Positions 1 through 10,219 of a stretch of DNA of 17,500 nucleotides are shown here, one piece after another. The first letter of the stretch is position 1; the number at the start of each line of letters is the position of its first letter. This DNA comes from Chrysomallon squamiferum (lineage: Eukaryota; Mollusca; Gastropoda; Neomphalida; Peltospiridae). Location: positions 40,192,251-40,209,750 of the forward strand of contig CM022670.1 of assembly GCA_012295275.1 (NCBI GenBank). The letters are read 5' to 3'. Under the pieces are notes generated by a model. That model did no database searches, was not told the origin of the DNA, and worked only from the letters and a program-made list of their open reading frames with translations. The translations under genes were made by a program, and so were the position numbers.

Positions 1-596
1 TTTTTTCTTCTTCTGTTTCAATTTGGTCCGCCCGGCAATGCAATTTCAATTTCGTTCAGCAGTCAGCTGTGTAATATTGAGATTTCTCGCAACTTACGAG
101 TCTCCGGGGACCAGTCAAACTGATAATTGGCAAGGACACATTATTTTTCCCCTCTCTTATTTCCCCCCTGCAATTTGTTGCCAAAACAAAATAAAAGTTA
201 AATCGCAAAATAAAGGGAGGTATTTTGGGATTGATGAAAATAGAAGCATCTTTTGCATGACGGTGGAAATGCGCTTGCGTACCCGCACACACACACACAC
301 ACACGCACAAACACGATAAAACAAAGAAACAAAACAACAAAAAAAACGTTTTAAAATTTTACCACTTGTTTTCATAAATTTATTTCTCTTGATCTTGTGA
401 TTTTTTCTTACATAAATTCACATCTGGCTTCTGCATTTCTTTTCTAGAGTTTTCCATATTTGTAGAAAAACATAAAATAAAATAGAGAAGACTGAACTCT
501 GATAGTCTTTATCTGTTCATAATTCTCACTTGTCCGTGTTCATTCTAGCTGTTACGTAACAACATGATATATATTAAGTTATATATTCTTTTACAG
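1..596 (+). other. Partial upstream intron
   Basis: AT-rich non-coding sequence that ends in a good acceptor (pyrimidine-rich stretch then ACAG at 593-596). The only distinct element is a short (CA)n at 286-304. The ORFs here carry no recognisable domain and I saw no exon. I infer this is the 3' part of an intron following the exon that encodes the membrane region. Confidence 0.6.
286..304. repeat. (CA)n microsatellite
   Basis: Short CA dinucleotide run of about nine units, flanked by imperfect CGCA units. It explains the Thr/His-rich and Cys/Val-rich reading frames seen across it. Confidence 0.85.
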
Positions 597-697
597 GAGG
601 CGCCACCTAACGGCAGAAAGAGAAAAATCGGACCTGCCGTCTTTTGGACCAACCATTTTACCGGAACCAGACACGTCACCTCCTCCAACACCCATTG
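597..697 (+). CDS. RPTP exon 1 in window: juxtamembrane segment
   Basis: This 101-bp exon follows TTTTACAG and ends before GTCAGT, the same donor type used after exon 5. The frame that joins exon 2 starts with one leftover base and encodes residues 1-33, RRHLTAEREKSDLPSFGPTI and then LPEPDTSPPPTPI. The frame with a longer ORF (EAPPNGRKRK...) does not join. The basic start (RRH) would fit the cytoplasmic side of a membrane helix in the preceding exon, which is inference. The SPPPTP stretch is proline-rich and a possible kinase or SH3/WW contact, also inference. Sequence conservation cannot be judged here, so this is the least certain exon. Exact phase with exon 2 and good splice sites support it. 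It ends in phase 1. Confidence 0.75.
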
Positions 698-796
698 GTC
701 AGTTTTTCTAACCTCGTTTTCGTCATTTATACGTAACCAAAATTAAATTCACTGACACAGGCCGGTGTAAAACAATTGTGTCTACACAAAAACCTC

Positions 797-810
797 ATTT
801 CACGTGAAAT
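797..810. other. 14-bp perfect palindrome with CACGTG core
   Basis: ATTTCACGTGAAAT reads identically on both strands and contains the E-box core CACGTG. A bHLH binding site is possible. In AT-rich DNA such a palindrome may be chance, and no second site was seen nearby. Confidence 0.3.
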
Positions 811-1007
811 TTTAGTGTTTTATTAACACGAATTAAACGTTAGTTCATCTAGCCAGATGATATCTCAAGTACATAACCAGTTATATAGTAGATACACCGC
901 GAAATTCGTTAGTTTTCTTCTACTTTAGAAGTGGAAATATTTCTGATACTAACTTATAAACGCAAGCTTGTAATTTAACTGTTTTCCCGGTGTCCACATT
1001 CCTAAAA

Positions 1008-1077
1008 ATAAACAAACAAATAAACAAACAAACAAACAAACAAACAAACAAATAAATAAATAAATAAATAAATAAAT
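1008..1077. repeat. (AAAC)n/(AAAT)n compound tetranucleotide repeat
   Basis: About 70 bp of tetranucleotide units. The first part is AAAC and the last part is AAAT, with one AAAT unit embedded near the left end. The change of unit along one array suggests a C-to-T variant that spread through slippage. Confidence 0.9.
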
Positions 1078-1185
1078 GAAAATGTTTCAGCGGAGTAATA
1101 ACGATTTCTGTGTTGAACATAACGATGATATGATTCTGTTTAACCTTGGTGAACTAATTCATGATCAGCATGTTGAATATCTAAT

Positions 1186-1187
<2 letters not shown>

Positions 1188-1218
<31 letters not shown>

Positions 1219-1248
1219 TGATTTTTATTTATTTATTTATTTATTTAT
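1188..1248. repeat. Poly-T (30 nt) followed by (TTTA)n
   Basis: There are 30 consecutive T at 1188-1217, a short spacer, then TTTA units at about 1226-1248. A similar but broken T-rich/TTTA block lies at about 1425-1490, and a third at about 1778-1820. Confidence 0.85.
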
Positions 1249-2004
1249 ATATATATTTAATTATAATTATAGCAGATTTAAATATTTTATTGTTGTTTAC
1301 ATTTTCATAATATGTTTTCTTACTGTCTGTTTGTTGTTCATTTTTGTTTTGTTATTGTTTCTTTTCTCCCTATCTCACGGTTAATTTAGCAACAGATAGA
1401 AACTGTTGTTTTGTTGTTGTTGGTTTTTTATTTATTTTTTTATTTTTTTTTATTTTTTTTTTTTAACTTATTTTTATTTATTTATTTACGTATTGTGTTT
1501 TTGATGTAATCACACCTAAAGCTAATCTCGGTCGTCTTCCTGAAGTCTAATTTCTAAAAACTAATATTTAATATTTTCATGTCTACTGACATCTGTTTTA
1601 TAAGGTGAGTAACTGTGTTTTCTGTTAGTTCTTTAGATAATAGTATTTAATACGTCATCGTGACCTATTTGATGTAATAACCAGCCGTATTAAGTCATAC
1701 AACATCATTATCAGTATTCTTCTCATTATCATTAGCTGGGATCATGTCATATATATTGTAACTGCACAAAATCATAATTTTTTTTTTATTTATTTATTTA
1801 TATTTATTTATTTATTTATTACCATACAATAGAACAATAGAAGTCAGTGCATGCAATCGTAATAACAAGTAGAGAATTCAAAATTAGCGACTTTTTCACA
1901 AAGATATGTCATTGTCGTTATAAACAAACATAGAAGTAGTTATCGATGCATGGTTTTGTGTGAATATGTGTTTGACAGTTTGCTAGTCACGAATTCTCAG
2001 CAGC

Positions 2005-2096
2005 AAATAAAATAAAATTACATAAAATTAAATAAAATTAAATAAAATTATTGTTAAATAAAAATAAAAATTAAATTAAATTAAATTATATAAAAA
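2005..2096. repeat. A/T-only degenerate tandem repeat (AAATAAAATT-like)
   Basis: Repeated AAATAAAATT and AAATT units with almost no G or C. It is low-complexity sequence and cannot be assigned to a mobile element from what is visible. Confidence 0.7.
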
Positions 2097-2554
2097 TTAA
2101 AACGTGTATAATACAATTTCGTCTCTGACTTTCAAAAGTTTTTACAGAAAACGTGTTTTTGACTACTGTTTAACTTAATAAAATGCTGACATTTTAATCA
2201 ATAAACTGAAACTTTACTCTAATTCAGAATGATATTGGTTTCTTGCTTAATCTGCCCAAAGTTAATAACTACTGCCAACGTGTTTGCTTTAACACTAAAC
2301 TATTAATCCATGAAAGAAAACGATTATGTGTTTGTTGTAGCGGTTTTCAACGCATGTTTTGTTTCGTTTTCTTACATTTTATTGCTGTTGTTTTACTGAT
2401 AACAGTAACAATGGTGTTATAGATCTGTTCGAATATTTCATTATTATCGTTTGTATTTGAAGAAATCTTACGTTGAATTAAGTATTCTTTGATATAATAC
2501 AACCACATTCTGATATGTCTTAAGTTGGAACAAGTTTCAATTTTTTTTTACTAA

Positions 2555-2576
2555 TTTTCATTTATATAAATGAAAA
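2555..2576. repeat. 22-bp perfect inverted repeat
   Basis: TTTTCATTTAT is followed immediately by its reverse complement, and a T run lies outside on the left with an A run outside on the right. It could form a small hairpin. It may be all that remains of a palindromic element, or chance in AT-rich DNA. Confidence 0.5.
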
Positions 2577-2640
2577 AAAAAGTCACAATATTCAATAAAT
2601 ATTTACATTATAACATAAAAGTGTAATTTTTCTTAAAATA

Positions 2641-3090
2641 TTCTTCTTACTACTACTAATACTACTGTACTACTATAAGAATAATACTATTACCACTATA
2701 TTACTACTAATACTACTGTACTACTACAAGAATAATACTATTACCACTATATTACTACTAATACTACCACTGTACTACTGGCATTACCATCACCACCACC
2801 GTCAATACTACCACTACAACTTCTACTAATTCCACATCAACAACACTAGTGTTCTTACTGCTTTTTCTACTATTACTGCTAATACTACACGTGTACCTAA
2901 CTGCTCCTGCTAATAAACTGTTACTAATCTTTTTATTCGCTAGTATTATAAAAGAACAAAAACAACAATTATCACTACGATTTCTACAACTGCTACTACA
3001 GTTACCATTACTACTATTACTACTACTATTACTACTACTACTATTGCTTCACCTACTACTATTACTATTATATTACTGATACTACTACTT
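2641..3090. repeat. ACT/TTA trinucleotide-rich satellite-like block
   Basis: About 450 bp dominated by ACT, AAT and ACC trinucleotides on the + strand, including a clean 51-bp duplication at its left end. It produces a poly-Leu reading frame (about 2849-3079) that lacks any domain and lies inside an intron, so I do not call it a gene. Confidence 0.8.
2650..2751. repeat. 51-bp tandem duplication
   Basis: Positions 2650-2700 and 2701-2751 match except at two places. A third copy starts at 2752 and decays after about 25 bp. The unit is itself made of ACT/AAT triplets but carries unique stretches (AAGAATAATACTATTACC), so this is a real duplication and not just triplet drift. Confidence 0.9.
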
Positions 3091-3179
3091 CAACTTTATA
3101 AAACAAAAAATCTAAATTATACAAGATTTACATTATTACGTTATACTATATAAATGGTATATTGTTGTTTTTTTCACAG

Positions 3180-3352
3180 ATAATATTGAAATCGAACCTC
3201 TTATCCTGCCTAATACAGAGTACGAGATCGACACGGAACCAATCTATGGAAATGTTGGTATTAATATTCCGCCCATAAAAGTTGAGGACCTCTGGGACTA
3301 CATTAGAAGTAACAAGGAGAACGATTACGAAGGATTAAAACGAGAATATCGT
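3180..3352 (+). CDS. RPTP exon 2: juxtamembrane and PTP N-terminal wedge
   Basis: This 173-bp exon lies between TTTTTTCACAG and GTAAGT. It encodes residues 34-91. The first part contains EPIYGNVGINIPPIKVEDLW, where VEDLWDYI corresponds to the helix preceding RPTP catalytic domains (I/V-x-V-E-x-L-x-x-Y-I pattern). The last part, DYEGLKREYR, is the classic start of a PTP domain (F/Y-x-x-E-Y/F-x-x-L). YGNV fits pYxN, the SH2 preference of Grb2, so it is a candidate docking tyrosine if phosphorylated (inference). The exon enters in phase 1 and leaves in phase 0. Confidence 0.93.
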
Positions 3353-3446
3353 GTAAGTAACTACAAACAACTCGCGTGCATTTCTTGATACATTCTTCAT
3401 TATAATAGCCAGCATCATTAAGACTGATAGATGGGAATCAATTAGA

Positions 3447-3477
3447 TGTGTGTGTGTGTTTGTGTGTGTGTGTGTTT

Positions 3478-3511
<34 letters not shown>
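3447..3511. repeat. (GT)n microsatellite, interrupted
   Basis: About 65 bp of GT units broken by four TTT interruptions, with the right-hand third uninterrupted. Confidence 0.9.
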
Positions 3512-4007
3512 AAAGGACTAAAATATTTATCATATCAGTAAATGTCCTTAAATAAATAAAATAAAAATAAAAATACGTAAAAACTTAATTAGTTTATGCA
3601 TCATTTGTTCGTATATACAAAATATAAAATTGTAGAATATAGAATAATACTATAAAGAACAATATAAAAAAATGTATTGTACATTTCTAACAGATAATAC
3701 TGCTGGTATTTAGCATCAAAATTTTTCATGCAACTTGTCCTTAACGCCAGTTTTAGAAAAGTCACACTAGGAATAATTATCTAAAATGAAGTAGATTAGA
3801 TTAACGTAAACAAACAAGTAGCCAACATAAACGAAATCTAAGTATTATCAGCTAAATGTAACAAAACAAATTCACGAACCTGGCGTCAGAGTCTTGACAC
3901 TAATATTTCTCGCAATTGTTTCTTTTAAAAAAAACAAAAACAAGTGTTAATCGGATCCTCCTCTTCAAAACGATTTTTAGATGTAATAGTCCTGGCTCCC
4001 AGAAGAC

Positions 4008-4044
4008 CAGTCTGTGGGGTCGAGAGACTCAGTCTGTGGGGTCG
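4008..4044. repeat. Two copies of a 15-bp motif at 22-bp spacing
   Basis: CAGTCTGTGGGGTCG occurs at 4008-4022 and again at 4030-4044, with similar AGAC upstream of each. It is GC-richer than the surrounding intron. Function unknown. Confidence 0.75.
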
Positions 4045-4347
4045 CTAGGCGAATGTCGCCAGCAGAGAGACAAATACGTTCTTTAATTTAGATAACAAAA
4101 CAAATATGGAGACTTGGCGTTTTAGCTGATTATCTTCATTAAATCTGCTGGTACATTAAAATGAATCTAAAAATAAAAAAAACCTGATGGTTAAGGTTTA
4201 TTATTTGTCATAGATGTATCATTATCATCATCATCATCGTCATCTTTATCATTATTGTTTATATTAGTATTAGGCTTGATCACGTGACTACTAATAGATA
4301 GACTGATTGACTTGTTGACTGAATTTTGTGTAATTTTTTGTTTTCAG

Positions 4348-4435
4348 TTAATTCCAGCTGGACTCACAGCCAGCTGTGAAGTGGCAAAGAAAAACGAAAA
4401 CAAACCTAAAAACAGATACGGCAACATTATAGCTT
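4348..4435 (+). CDS. RPTP exon 3: KNRY substrate-recognition loop
   Basis: This 88-bp exon lies between TTTTCAG and GTACGT and encodes residues 92-120. It reads LIPAGLTASCEVAKK and then NENKPKNRYGNIIA. Y115 of KNRYGNI is the tyrosine that sets phosphotyrosine pocket depth in classical PTPs (Tyr46 of PTP1B). The TAS-x-x-x-AKK-x-ENKxKNRYGNI spacing matches R2B receptor PTPs closely. It ends in phase 1, and the split codon is Y121. Confidence 0.96.
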
Positions 4436-4821
4436 GTACGTGTTCTTTTTAACTGATATTTAACTGTTTGCTTATTAACAAATAAACAAGTCAATAACTT
4501 GTTAAATAAATCAGTAAATTAAAAATAAGTAAATAAATTAAAATAAATCACTGTAGTTACTATTTACGAACATTTTAGTAATATCAACTCAACACGAATC
4601 TTTTTATAATTATTTTAATTTTTTAAATATTTTTATTAATTTTTATTTTTATTTATTTTTATTAATTAATTAATTTGTTTATTTATTTGTAACTTATTAA
4701 ACCACGTACTTGTTTCATACTATGTAAAACGTATTGTACAGTTGAAAATAAAGCAAATTACGGATACAGAATAAAATAGGATAAATGTGTTTTTTTGTTT
4801 ATCTGTTTGTTGTGATTTCAG
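4436..4821 (+). other. Intron 3 (386 bp)
   Basis: Donor GTACGT, acceptor TGTTGTGATTTCAG. AT-rich, with AAAT/TTAA-rich low-complexity sequence from about 4475 to 4690. Nothing else seen. Confidence 0.9.
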
Positions 4822-4898
4822 ATGATCATTCTCGAGTTGTGCTGGACACTGAAAATGGCGATGCTTCTGATGATTACATCAACGCAAATTACATCGAC
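4822..4898 (+). CDS. RPTP exon 4: DYINANYI motif
   Basis: This 77-bp exon lies between GATTTCAG and GTGAGT. Together with split codon Y121 it encodes YDHSRVVLDTENGDASDD and then YINANYID (to residue 146). This is the conserved PTP strand and DYINA(N/S)Y(I/V) motif that shapes the core beta-sheet next to the active site. It enters in phase 1 and ends in phase 0. Confidence 0.96.
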
Positions 4899-4990
4899 GT
4901 GAGTTTAGTTAACTGTAACAGTTTAATTAGTAGTCACAATAGCAATGTCGTCTAGAATTAGTAATTATAGAATTTGATGTCACTGTCATA

Positions 4991-5160
<170 letters not shown>

Positions 5161-5163
5161 AAA

Positions 5164-5257
5164 AGATAGATGTATTTATAGATATATAGATACATAGATA
5201 AATAGATAGGTAGATAAGTAGATAGACCGGTAAATAGATAGAGAGATAGATAGATAA
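5164..5257. repeat. GATA-rich degenerate tetranucleotide tract
   Basis: Repeated (G/A)ATA units, mostly GATA with AATA, GGTA and TATA variants, immediately right of the palindrome. Confidence 0.75.
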
Positions 5258-5467
5258 TATTTGTCAGTACTCTTTACAAGGACAAAGAAAGTATTGACAT
5301 AAAGATTAAATATGAATTGTGACTTACTCAGTAATTAATGAATACTGGATTAGTCCTTACTGCTTCACTAGATTTTATATAAACATATATATTACTGTCA
5401 GTGTTATGTTCGCTTATTTTATTATTTCTCGGTAATTAAAATGACGTTATAACATTTGTTATTGCAG

Positions 5468-5504
5468 GGTTACAACAAACCAAGAGCGTACATTGCAGCA
5501 CAAG
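5468..5504 (+). CDS. RPTP exon 5 (37 bp micro-exon): GYNKPRAYIAAQG
   Basis: A 37-bp exon between TTATTGCAG and GTCAGT encodes GYNKPRAYIAAQ plus the first base of G159. It corresponds to the classical GYxxPxxYIAxQGP motif. A separate very short exon for this motif is typical of receptor PTP genes (general knowledge). Phase 0 in, phase 1 out. Confidence 0.95.
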
Positions 5505-5928
5505 GTCAGTCACTGTTTACATTAATAATAACAAACCAGTGACAAGATTGTGTTTTACTCATTAAATACTATTTTAATTCATTCGGTTTTCTTTTTTCTC
5601 TCTTTTTTATTTTATTTTATTATTAATAAATTTGGGGGGGGGTAAAAAAAAAATTGTTCTTTTTTACTACAATAACATGATCAAATAAAAATACATTCAG
5701 TACCAATTTTCTAAGTTTACTTTCATTCACTCTGATGCGTTCGGTTTTCAATATAATTCAATATAATCGTAATAAAACGAGCTTCACTTTAGATAATTAC
5801 AGGTTTCACACACAAATGTAATCTGGCCAAAAAGAAACAAAATAACCTAATTTGGAAGAGTTGTGTACTATTACATGTACTACATATACAGAGATAAGTA
5901 AAAGAAATTAATGTTTGTTTATATTCAG
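5505..5928 (+). other. Intron 5 (424 bp)
   Basis: Donor GTCAGT, acceptor TTATATTCAG. Contains a short G8 run next to an A run near 5634-5653. Nothing else distinctive. Confidence 0.9.
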
Positions 5929-6026
5929 GTCCAAACAAAGCGACGATTCCTGATATATGGCGAATGGCTTGGCAAGAAAACTCAAAGACCATCATCATGT
6001 TGACAAACGCCTTGGAAACTGGCAAA
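5929..6026 (+). CDS. RPTP exon 6: GP...WRMAWQ core
   Basis: This 98-bp exon lies between TATATTCAG and GTAAAT. It completes G159 and encodes PNKATIPDIWRMAWQENSKT and then IIMLTNALETGK (to 191). This is the PTP segment Q-G-P-x(6-8)-D-F/I-W-R-M-x-W-Q, followed by the hydrophobic beta-strand (IIMLTN) of the central sheet. A long Ser/Leu-rich reading frame runs from this exon through the adjacent CT repeat into the next exon, but it is an artefact in the wrong frame. The exon enters in phase 1 and ends in phase 0. Confidence 0.95.
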
Positions 6027-6618
<592 letters not shown>

Positions 6619-6738
6619 AAAAAGTGTGAGCAGTACTGGCCTGACGAGGGGTGTGAGGAGTATGGTAACATTTCTGTGCAGCTGCTGGGTACCGACTACC
6701 TGCCTGACTACATCGTCAGAACATTCCTCCTGTCACAG
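6619..6738 (+). CDS. RPTP exon 7: KCEQYWP motif
   Basis: This 120-bp exon (40 codons, phase 0 at both ends) lies between TTACTTTCAG and GTAACA. It encodes KKCEQYWPDEGCEEYGNISV and then QLLGTDYLPDYIVRTFLLSQ (192-231). KCxxYWP is a conserved PTP motif, and YWPDxGCxxYGNI recalls R4 receptors (alpha/epsilon). Skipping it would keep the reading frame but remove two core strands, so the product would be expected to be catalytically dead. It sits 26 bp downstream of the 520-bp CT tract. Confidence 0.95.
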
Positions 6739-6866
6739 GTAACACCATCACACCTTCAAAATTACACTTCAAACTCAAAATACCCTCAGACTGAATGTTA
6801 TGTGTGTGATTAAAAGAAAGTAATAAGTAATAACTGTTAAAATGTTTTCTTAACACTTTGTTCATC

Positions 6867-6869
<3 letters not shown>

Positions 6870-6908
<39 letters not shown>

Positions 6909-7240
6909 TTTCGTGTGGTTTTGCTGTTGTTGTTGATCTTCGTACACTTTAATGTTTTCTTAATATTTGTTCATCGTTATCATCTTCGTTGCATTTTTTT
7001 TTCTTTGTGGTGTTGTTGTGGTTCTTCTTCTTCGTCTTCATTATTGTCTTCTTTTTCTTTTTGTAACAGTTTCCTGCGGTTGTGGTTCATAATTATCTTC
7101 TTGTAGTCGTTTTTTTTTATTTTTTTCTATTTTTTAATTTTTTCTTTATTTTATTTTATTTTATTTTATTTGTTCTTCTTGTTATGGGTTCATCTTTTTT
7201 CTTTATTTTTTTTTGTTCTTATCGTTCTTCCTATCATTCA
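6870..7240. repeat. T-rich low-complexity block
   Basis: Starts with 29 T (6870-6898), followed by TTG/TTC-rich sequence and (ATTTT)n at about 7145-7170. It gives poly-Phe frames that are not genes. Confidence 0.8.
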
Positions 7241-8047
7241 CTATTCGTTATCTTCTAATTCTTCTTATTCGGTTTCCAAAGAAATCTCGTTTACACACAA
7301 AAGATCCAAATTAAAACAGACGTTTTGAAACTAACTCACAATTAAGACTAAATTAACCGCTGATTGAACTTGAAGCGTGCAATATAAACCTTTATTCCTC
7401 AAACTGATGATTAATCGATGAATATCAGTTCTCTGCGACAGAGATACATTTGATTTAATAACAGCAACGCAGCTTGTCTTGTTACTCTCGTCATCTTTAC
7501 AATTAAAAAAACAACATTTTGACGTCGCGTGACTTCTTAAATTGTTTTTTTTTAATTTTTTTCGATCTCAAAAAAAAAAAAAAAAACGTGGGCGATAAGG
7601 AAACAGACCTCGCTGTTGAGACAGATTGTTGAAGTCTCCGGAGACGCTGATGTCGCGACCTTCCAAAGTGTACACACTCAATCAAACATAATTAATAAAC
7701 CAATCAGGAAGTAAATTTTTTTTTTTTTTTTTTTTCGCCCCTTTTTTTAACGAAATAAAGCGAAAGAGATTTTTCTTCTTCGTCGCCAAACGCTTAACGG
7801 AATTGATGAAACTTTGGGTATTGTTAGGTCTTCAACTGAAACTAAGAAATATCTGAGAATTTTTTGTTTGTTTGTTTTTGTTTTATACCAGATTTTTTTT
7901 TTAAAAATCTGTATTTTCACAGTAAATAATAACTAAACAGAAAATGGTGGTATTCTCACATTTACAAAAAAAAAATAATAATAATAAAATAAAATAAAAA
8001 ATATATAAAGAAATAAATAATAAAAAAATAAAAATGAAAATCAATAG

Positions 8048-8099
8048 TAATAATAATAATAATAATAATAATTTTGCATATAAGACAAAATATGCAAAT
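8048..8099. repeat. (AAT)n followed by a small hairpin with octamer motif
   Basis: About eight AAT units (8048-8071) precede an inverted repeat, AATTTTGCATA (8070-8080) against TATGCAAATT (8091-8100). The right arm contains ATGCAAAT (8092-8099), the consensus octamer for POU/Oct factors. Chance occurrence is quite possible. Confidence 0.45.
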
Positions 8100-8200
8100 T
8101 TTCTGGGTATTCTGTCGTGTATTCAAATTAAATTTCTTGTAGAAAAGATGAAAACATCTTGTACAGAAATTGTACAGAATATCTGCACAGTATTTTACTT

Positions 8201-8381
8201 TCTCTGGATATGATTCCAGTATTCGTTATATTTTCTTTTTGCTATAAAACCATTAACACACATTCTTCACAATTTGATTTTTAGTTCGATATTTTAGTAA
8301 AGAAATTTAAAAGAAAATGGATCTTGCACGTTCTCTGGATAGGATTCCACTTTTCGTTATATTTTCTTTTAGCTTTAAAAA
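8201..8381. repeat. Diverged direct duplication, ~50 bp, 131 bp apart
   Basis: TCTCTGGATATGATTCCAGT followed by ATTCGTTATATTTTC (8201 onward) recurs as TCTCTGGATAGGATTCCACT and then TTTCGTTATATTTTC (8332 onward), with a similar TTTT-GCTnTAAAA end. Several substitutions indicate an old tandem duplication or two copies of an unknown repeat. Confidence 0.75.
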
Positions 8382-10111
8382 AAAAAAAAACGAATAATCC
8401 GTTAATTACCCGTCTTTAGTATTCGCTTTTTTAGATCCATATTTTATGCGTCCCTCATATTTCGTTCTTAGTGAAGATCTTCTATCATTTAGAGCTTTTT
8501 TTTTCTGAAACCACATCCTGGAGCAATTTCTAAAGGTTATGGAATTTTATTTAAATAATATTAAATTTTACAGAGAGGGGAAAAAAAAAAAAACAAAAAA
8601 AAAAAAAAATGAAAAAAGTTAAATGGTCATAACATTTGATCTCATTACACTTCATTATGAGAAGAAAAATAAGAACCTTGACATCGCATGAGAATATAAA
8701 TTGTTATTTTTTTATTTCCCTCTTCTGCTTGTGAAGCGGTCGACTGATGAAGCATCATCACCCTTCCCCAGACCAGATTTGATTTTTTTGGTCGCTGGAG
8801 ACGTCACCGTAAACGTCGTGGCTTACGCTGGTCCGTTTTTTGATGTACGACGTGTTAAAGAGAAGCAATCGGCCGTACGCGAAACGTTCAGACGATACAA
8901 ACGACTCCATTTGCCACTTTCAGGTCCTTTTCATCGCGTGACTCACAAAGCGGAGGGCAAACCTATTTCTCTTTACCAAATGTTAATAACTTCCTTTGAG
9001 TGCTTCGTGTCAGAAAGGCTGAAACACGGCCGGGGTTAAAAGAACTATTGATTGCACGCGCTTGTTTTCTTGTGTTCGGACAGGTTCTTGTCTAACACGG
9101 AGAAGAGAGATGAGAGAGCACGTGCAACAATTTCACTAATGCCAGAGCAGAGGAGCGAATCAAAACGTGTGTTTTTGGCGCCAATTACTTGGGAGATGTG
9201 TAAAGATGGCTAATGGATATTTGGGGGACGGGACAGGGAGGGGGAAATGATTTTAAAATGACGATGATCATTTTTTTTTTTTTTTTTTAATGTCTTTTTA
9301 AATTGTTATGATTTTTTTTTTTTTTTTTTTTTTTAAATAACGTGCGATAATTTTTAAGACATACTTAATCAAAATTGCTGTAATTGTGTTTTAAAACTTC
9401 GACGATGTTCTGAAAATTTTCTTTGTCGTACAGTTTAGTTTTAGCCTGAACTGTCGTAAAGAACCCTTTTTAATTGTTTTCTGTATTCTTTTTTTTTTAA
9501 ATTATCTTTAAAAAAAAAATATATATTTGTTTTACAAAACTCTTTAATCAATTTAGAAATATTCAGTAATATTCAACTCTGGTGCCGAAATATCATCTTT
9601 AAAAATATCCTCTCCCAGAATTAAAGTTTCAGATGAAATTTGTAAACAGATCAGAAAAATGTATAACTAGACAGTTTTATATGACAACTCAGATTCATTT
9701 TAATTACTTAAAAAAAAAAATAATAATAATAATAAAATAAATACTACTGACATGTTCTTAATATTATATGTCATCCTATAGGAATAAATCTGTTTTATAT
9801 CCTGTTAGCTTAGACCCAAAGAAGATTATTGAGATTTTTAAAAAATGTGTTATTAATATTGTGTCACATTACAACTGGTTTATCTTGAAAACTGACACAA
9901 ATTGTTATTAAGGATAATGCAATACCCAGTGCGCCAGTGAATTATATCCCGTTCTAGCCAGTGCCCAAGGACGATTTGTCAAAATCCGTTCTGTTATTTT
10001 CTGTCTGTTGGAAGGTACATAGAACTGATTTCTTTTTGCTAATCGAAGGTTACTCTCTATAGACTGACGATAATGTGTTTCCTCTCTTAAATCTTTGTTT
10101 GTGGGGTTTTT

Positions 10112-10132
10112 TGTGTGTGTGTGTGTGTGTGT
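10112..10132. repeat. (GT)n microsatellite
   Basis: A short clean GT run followed by related GTGC units (ACGTGCATGCGTGCGTGC), about 90 bp upstream of exon 8. Confidence 0.85.
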
Positions 10133-10219
10133 ACGTGCATGCGTGCGTGCAAATAATAGGTTGCAATATAATTGTTTACTAAAATAATAATTTAAAAAAT
10201 TCTGTTTATTTTATTGCAG

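Larger units (their letters stand above)
698..3179 (+). other. Intron 1 (2,482 bp)
   Basis: Donor GTCAGT, acceptor TTTTTTCACAG. The content is AT-rich simple sequence: (AAAC/AAAT)n, two poly-T/TTTA blocks, an AATAAAATTA-type block, a 22-bp palindrome and the ACT-rich block listed separately. I saw no exon or RNA gene inside. Confidence 0.85.
3353..4347 (+). other. Intron 2 (995 bp)
   Basis: Donor GTAAGT, acceptor TTTTTTGTTTTCAG. It holds a (GT)n tract at 3447-3511, a small tandem duplication at 4008-4044, and a degenerate CAT/ATC run near 4218-4262. Otherwise it is unremarkable AT-rich sequence. Confidence 0.9.
6739..10219 (+). other. Intron 7 (3,481 bp)
   Basis: Donor GTAACA, acceptor TTTTATTGCAG. 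It is T-rich low complexity at 6860-7240, with poly-A/poly-T runs (7570-7586, 7716-7735, 8361-8390, 8581-8608, 9270-9336). An (AAT)n lies at 8048-8071, a diverged duplication at 8201-8381, and a GC-richer non-repetitive island at about 8725-9210. A 112-codon ORF at 8701-9039 has no domain I recognise and I do not call it. Confidence 0.88.

Noticed and set aside
597-746. Frame EAPPNGRKRKIGPAVFW... through exon 1
   Set aside because: It is the longest open frame here, but it does not join exon 2 in phase. The +1 frame does, and gives a plausible juxtamembrane sequence leading into the conserved VEDLWDYI region.
2849-3079. Poly-Leu ORF resembling a signal peptide or membrane protein
   Set aside because: It is the translation of the ACT/TTA triplet repeat within intron 1.
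8701-9039. 112-aa ORF in intron 7
   Set aside because: No recognisable domain, no splice sites compatible with the host reading frame, and length within chance expectation for a GC-richer island. Kept only as part of an island finding.
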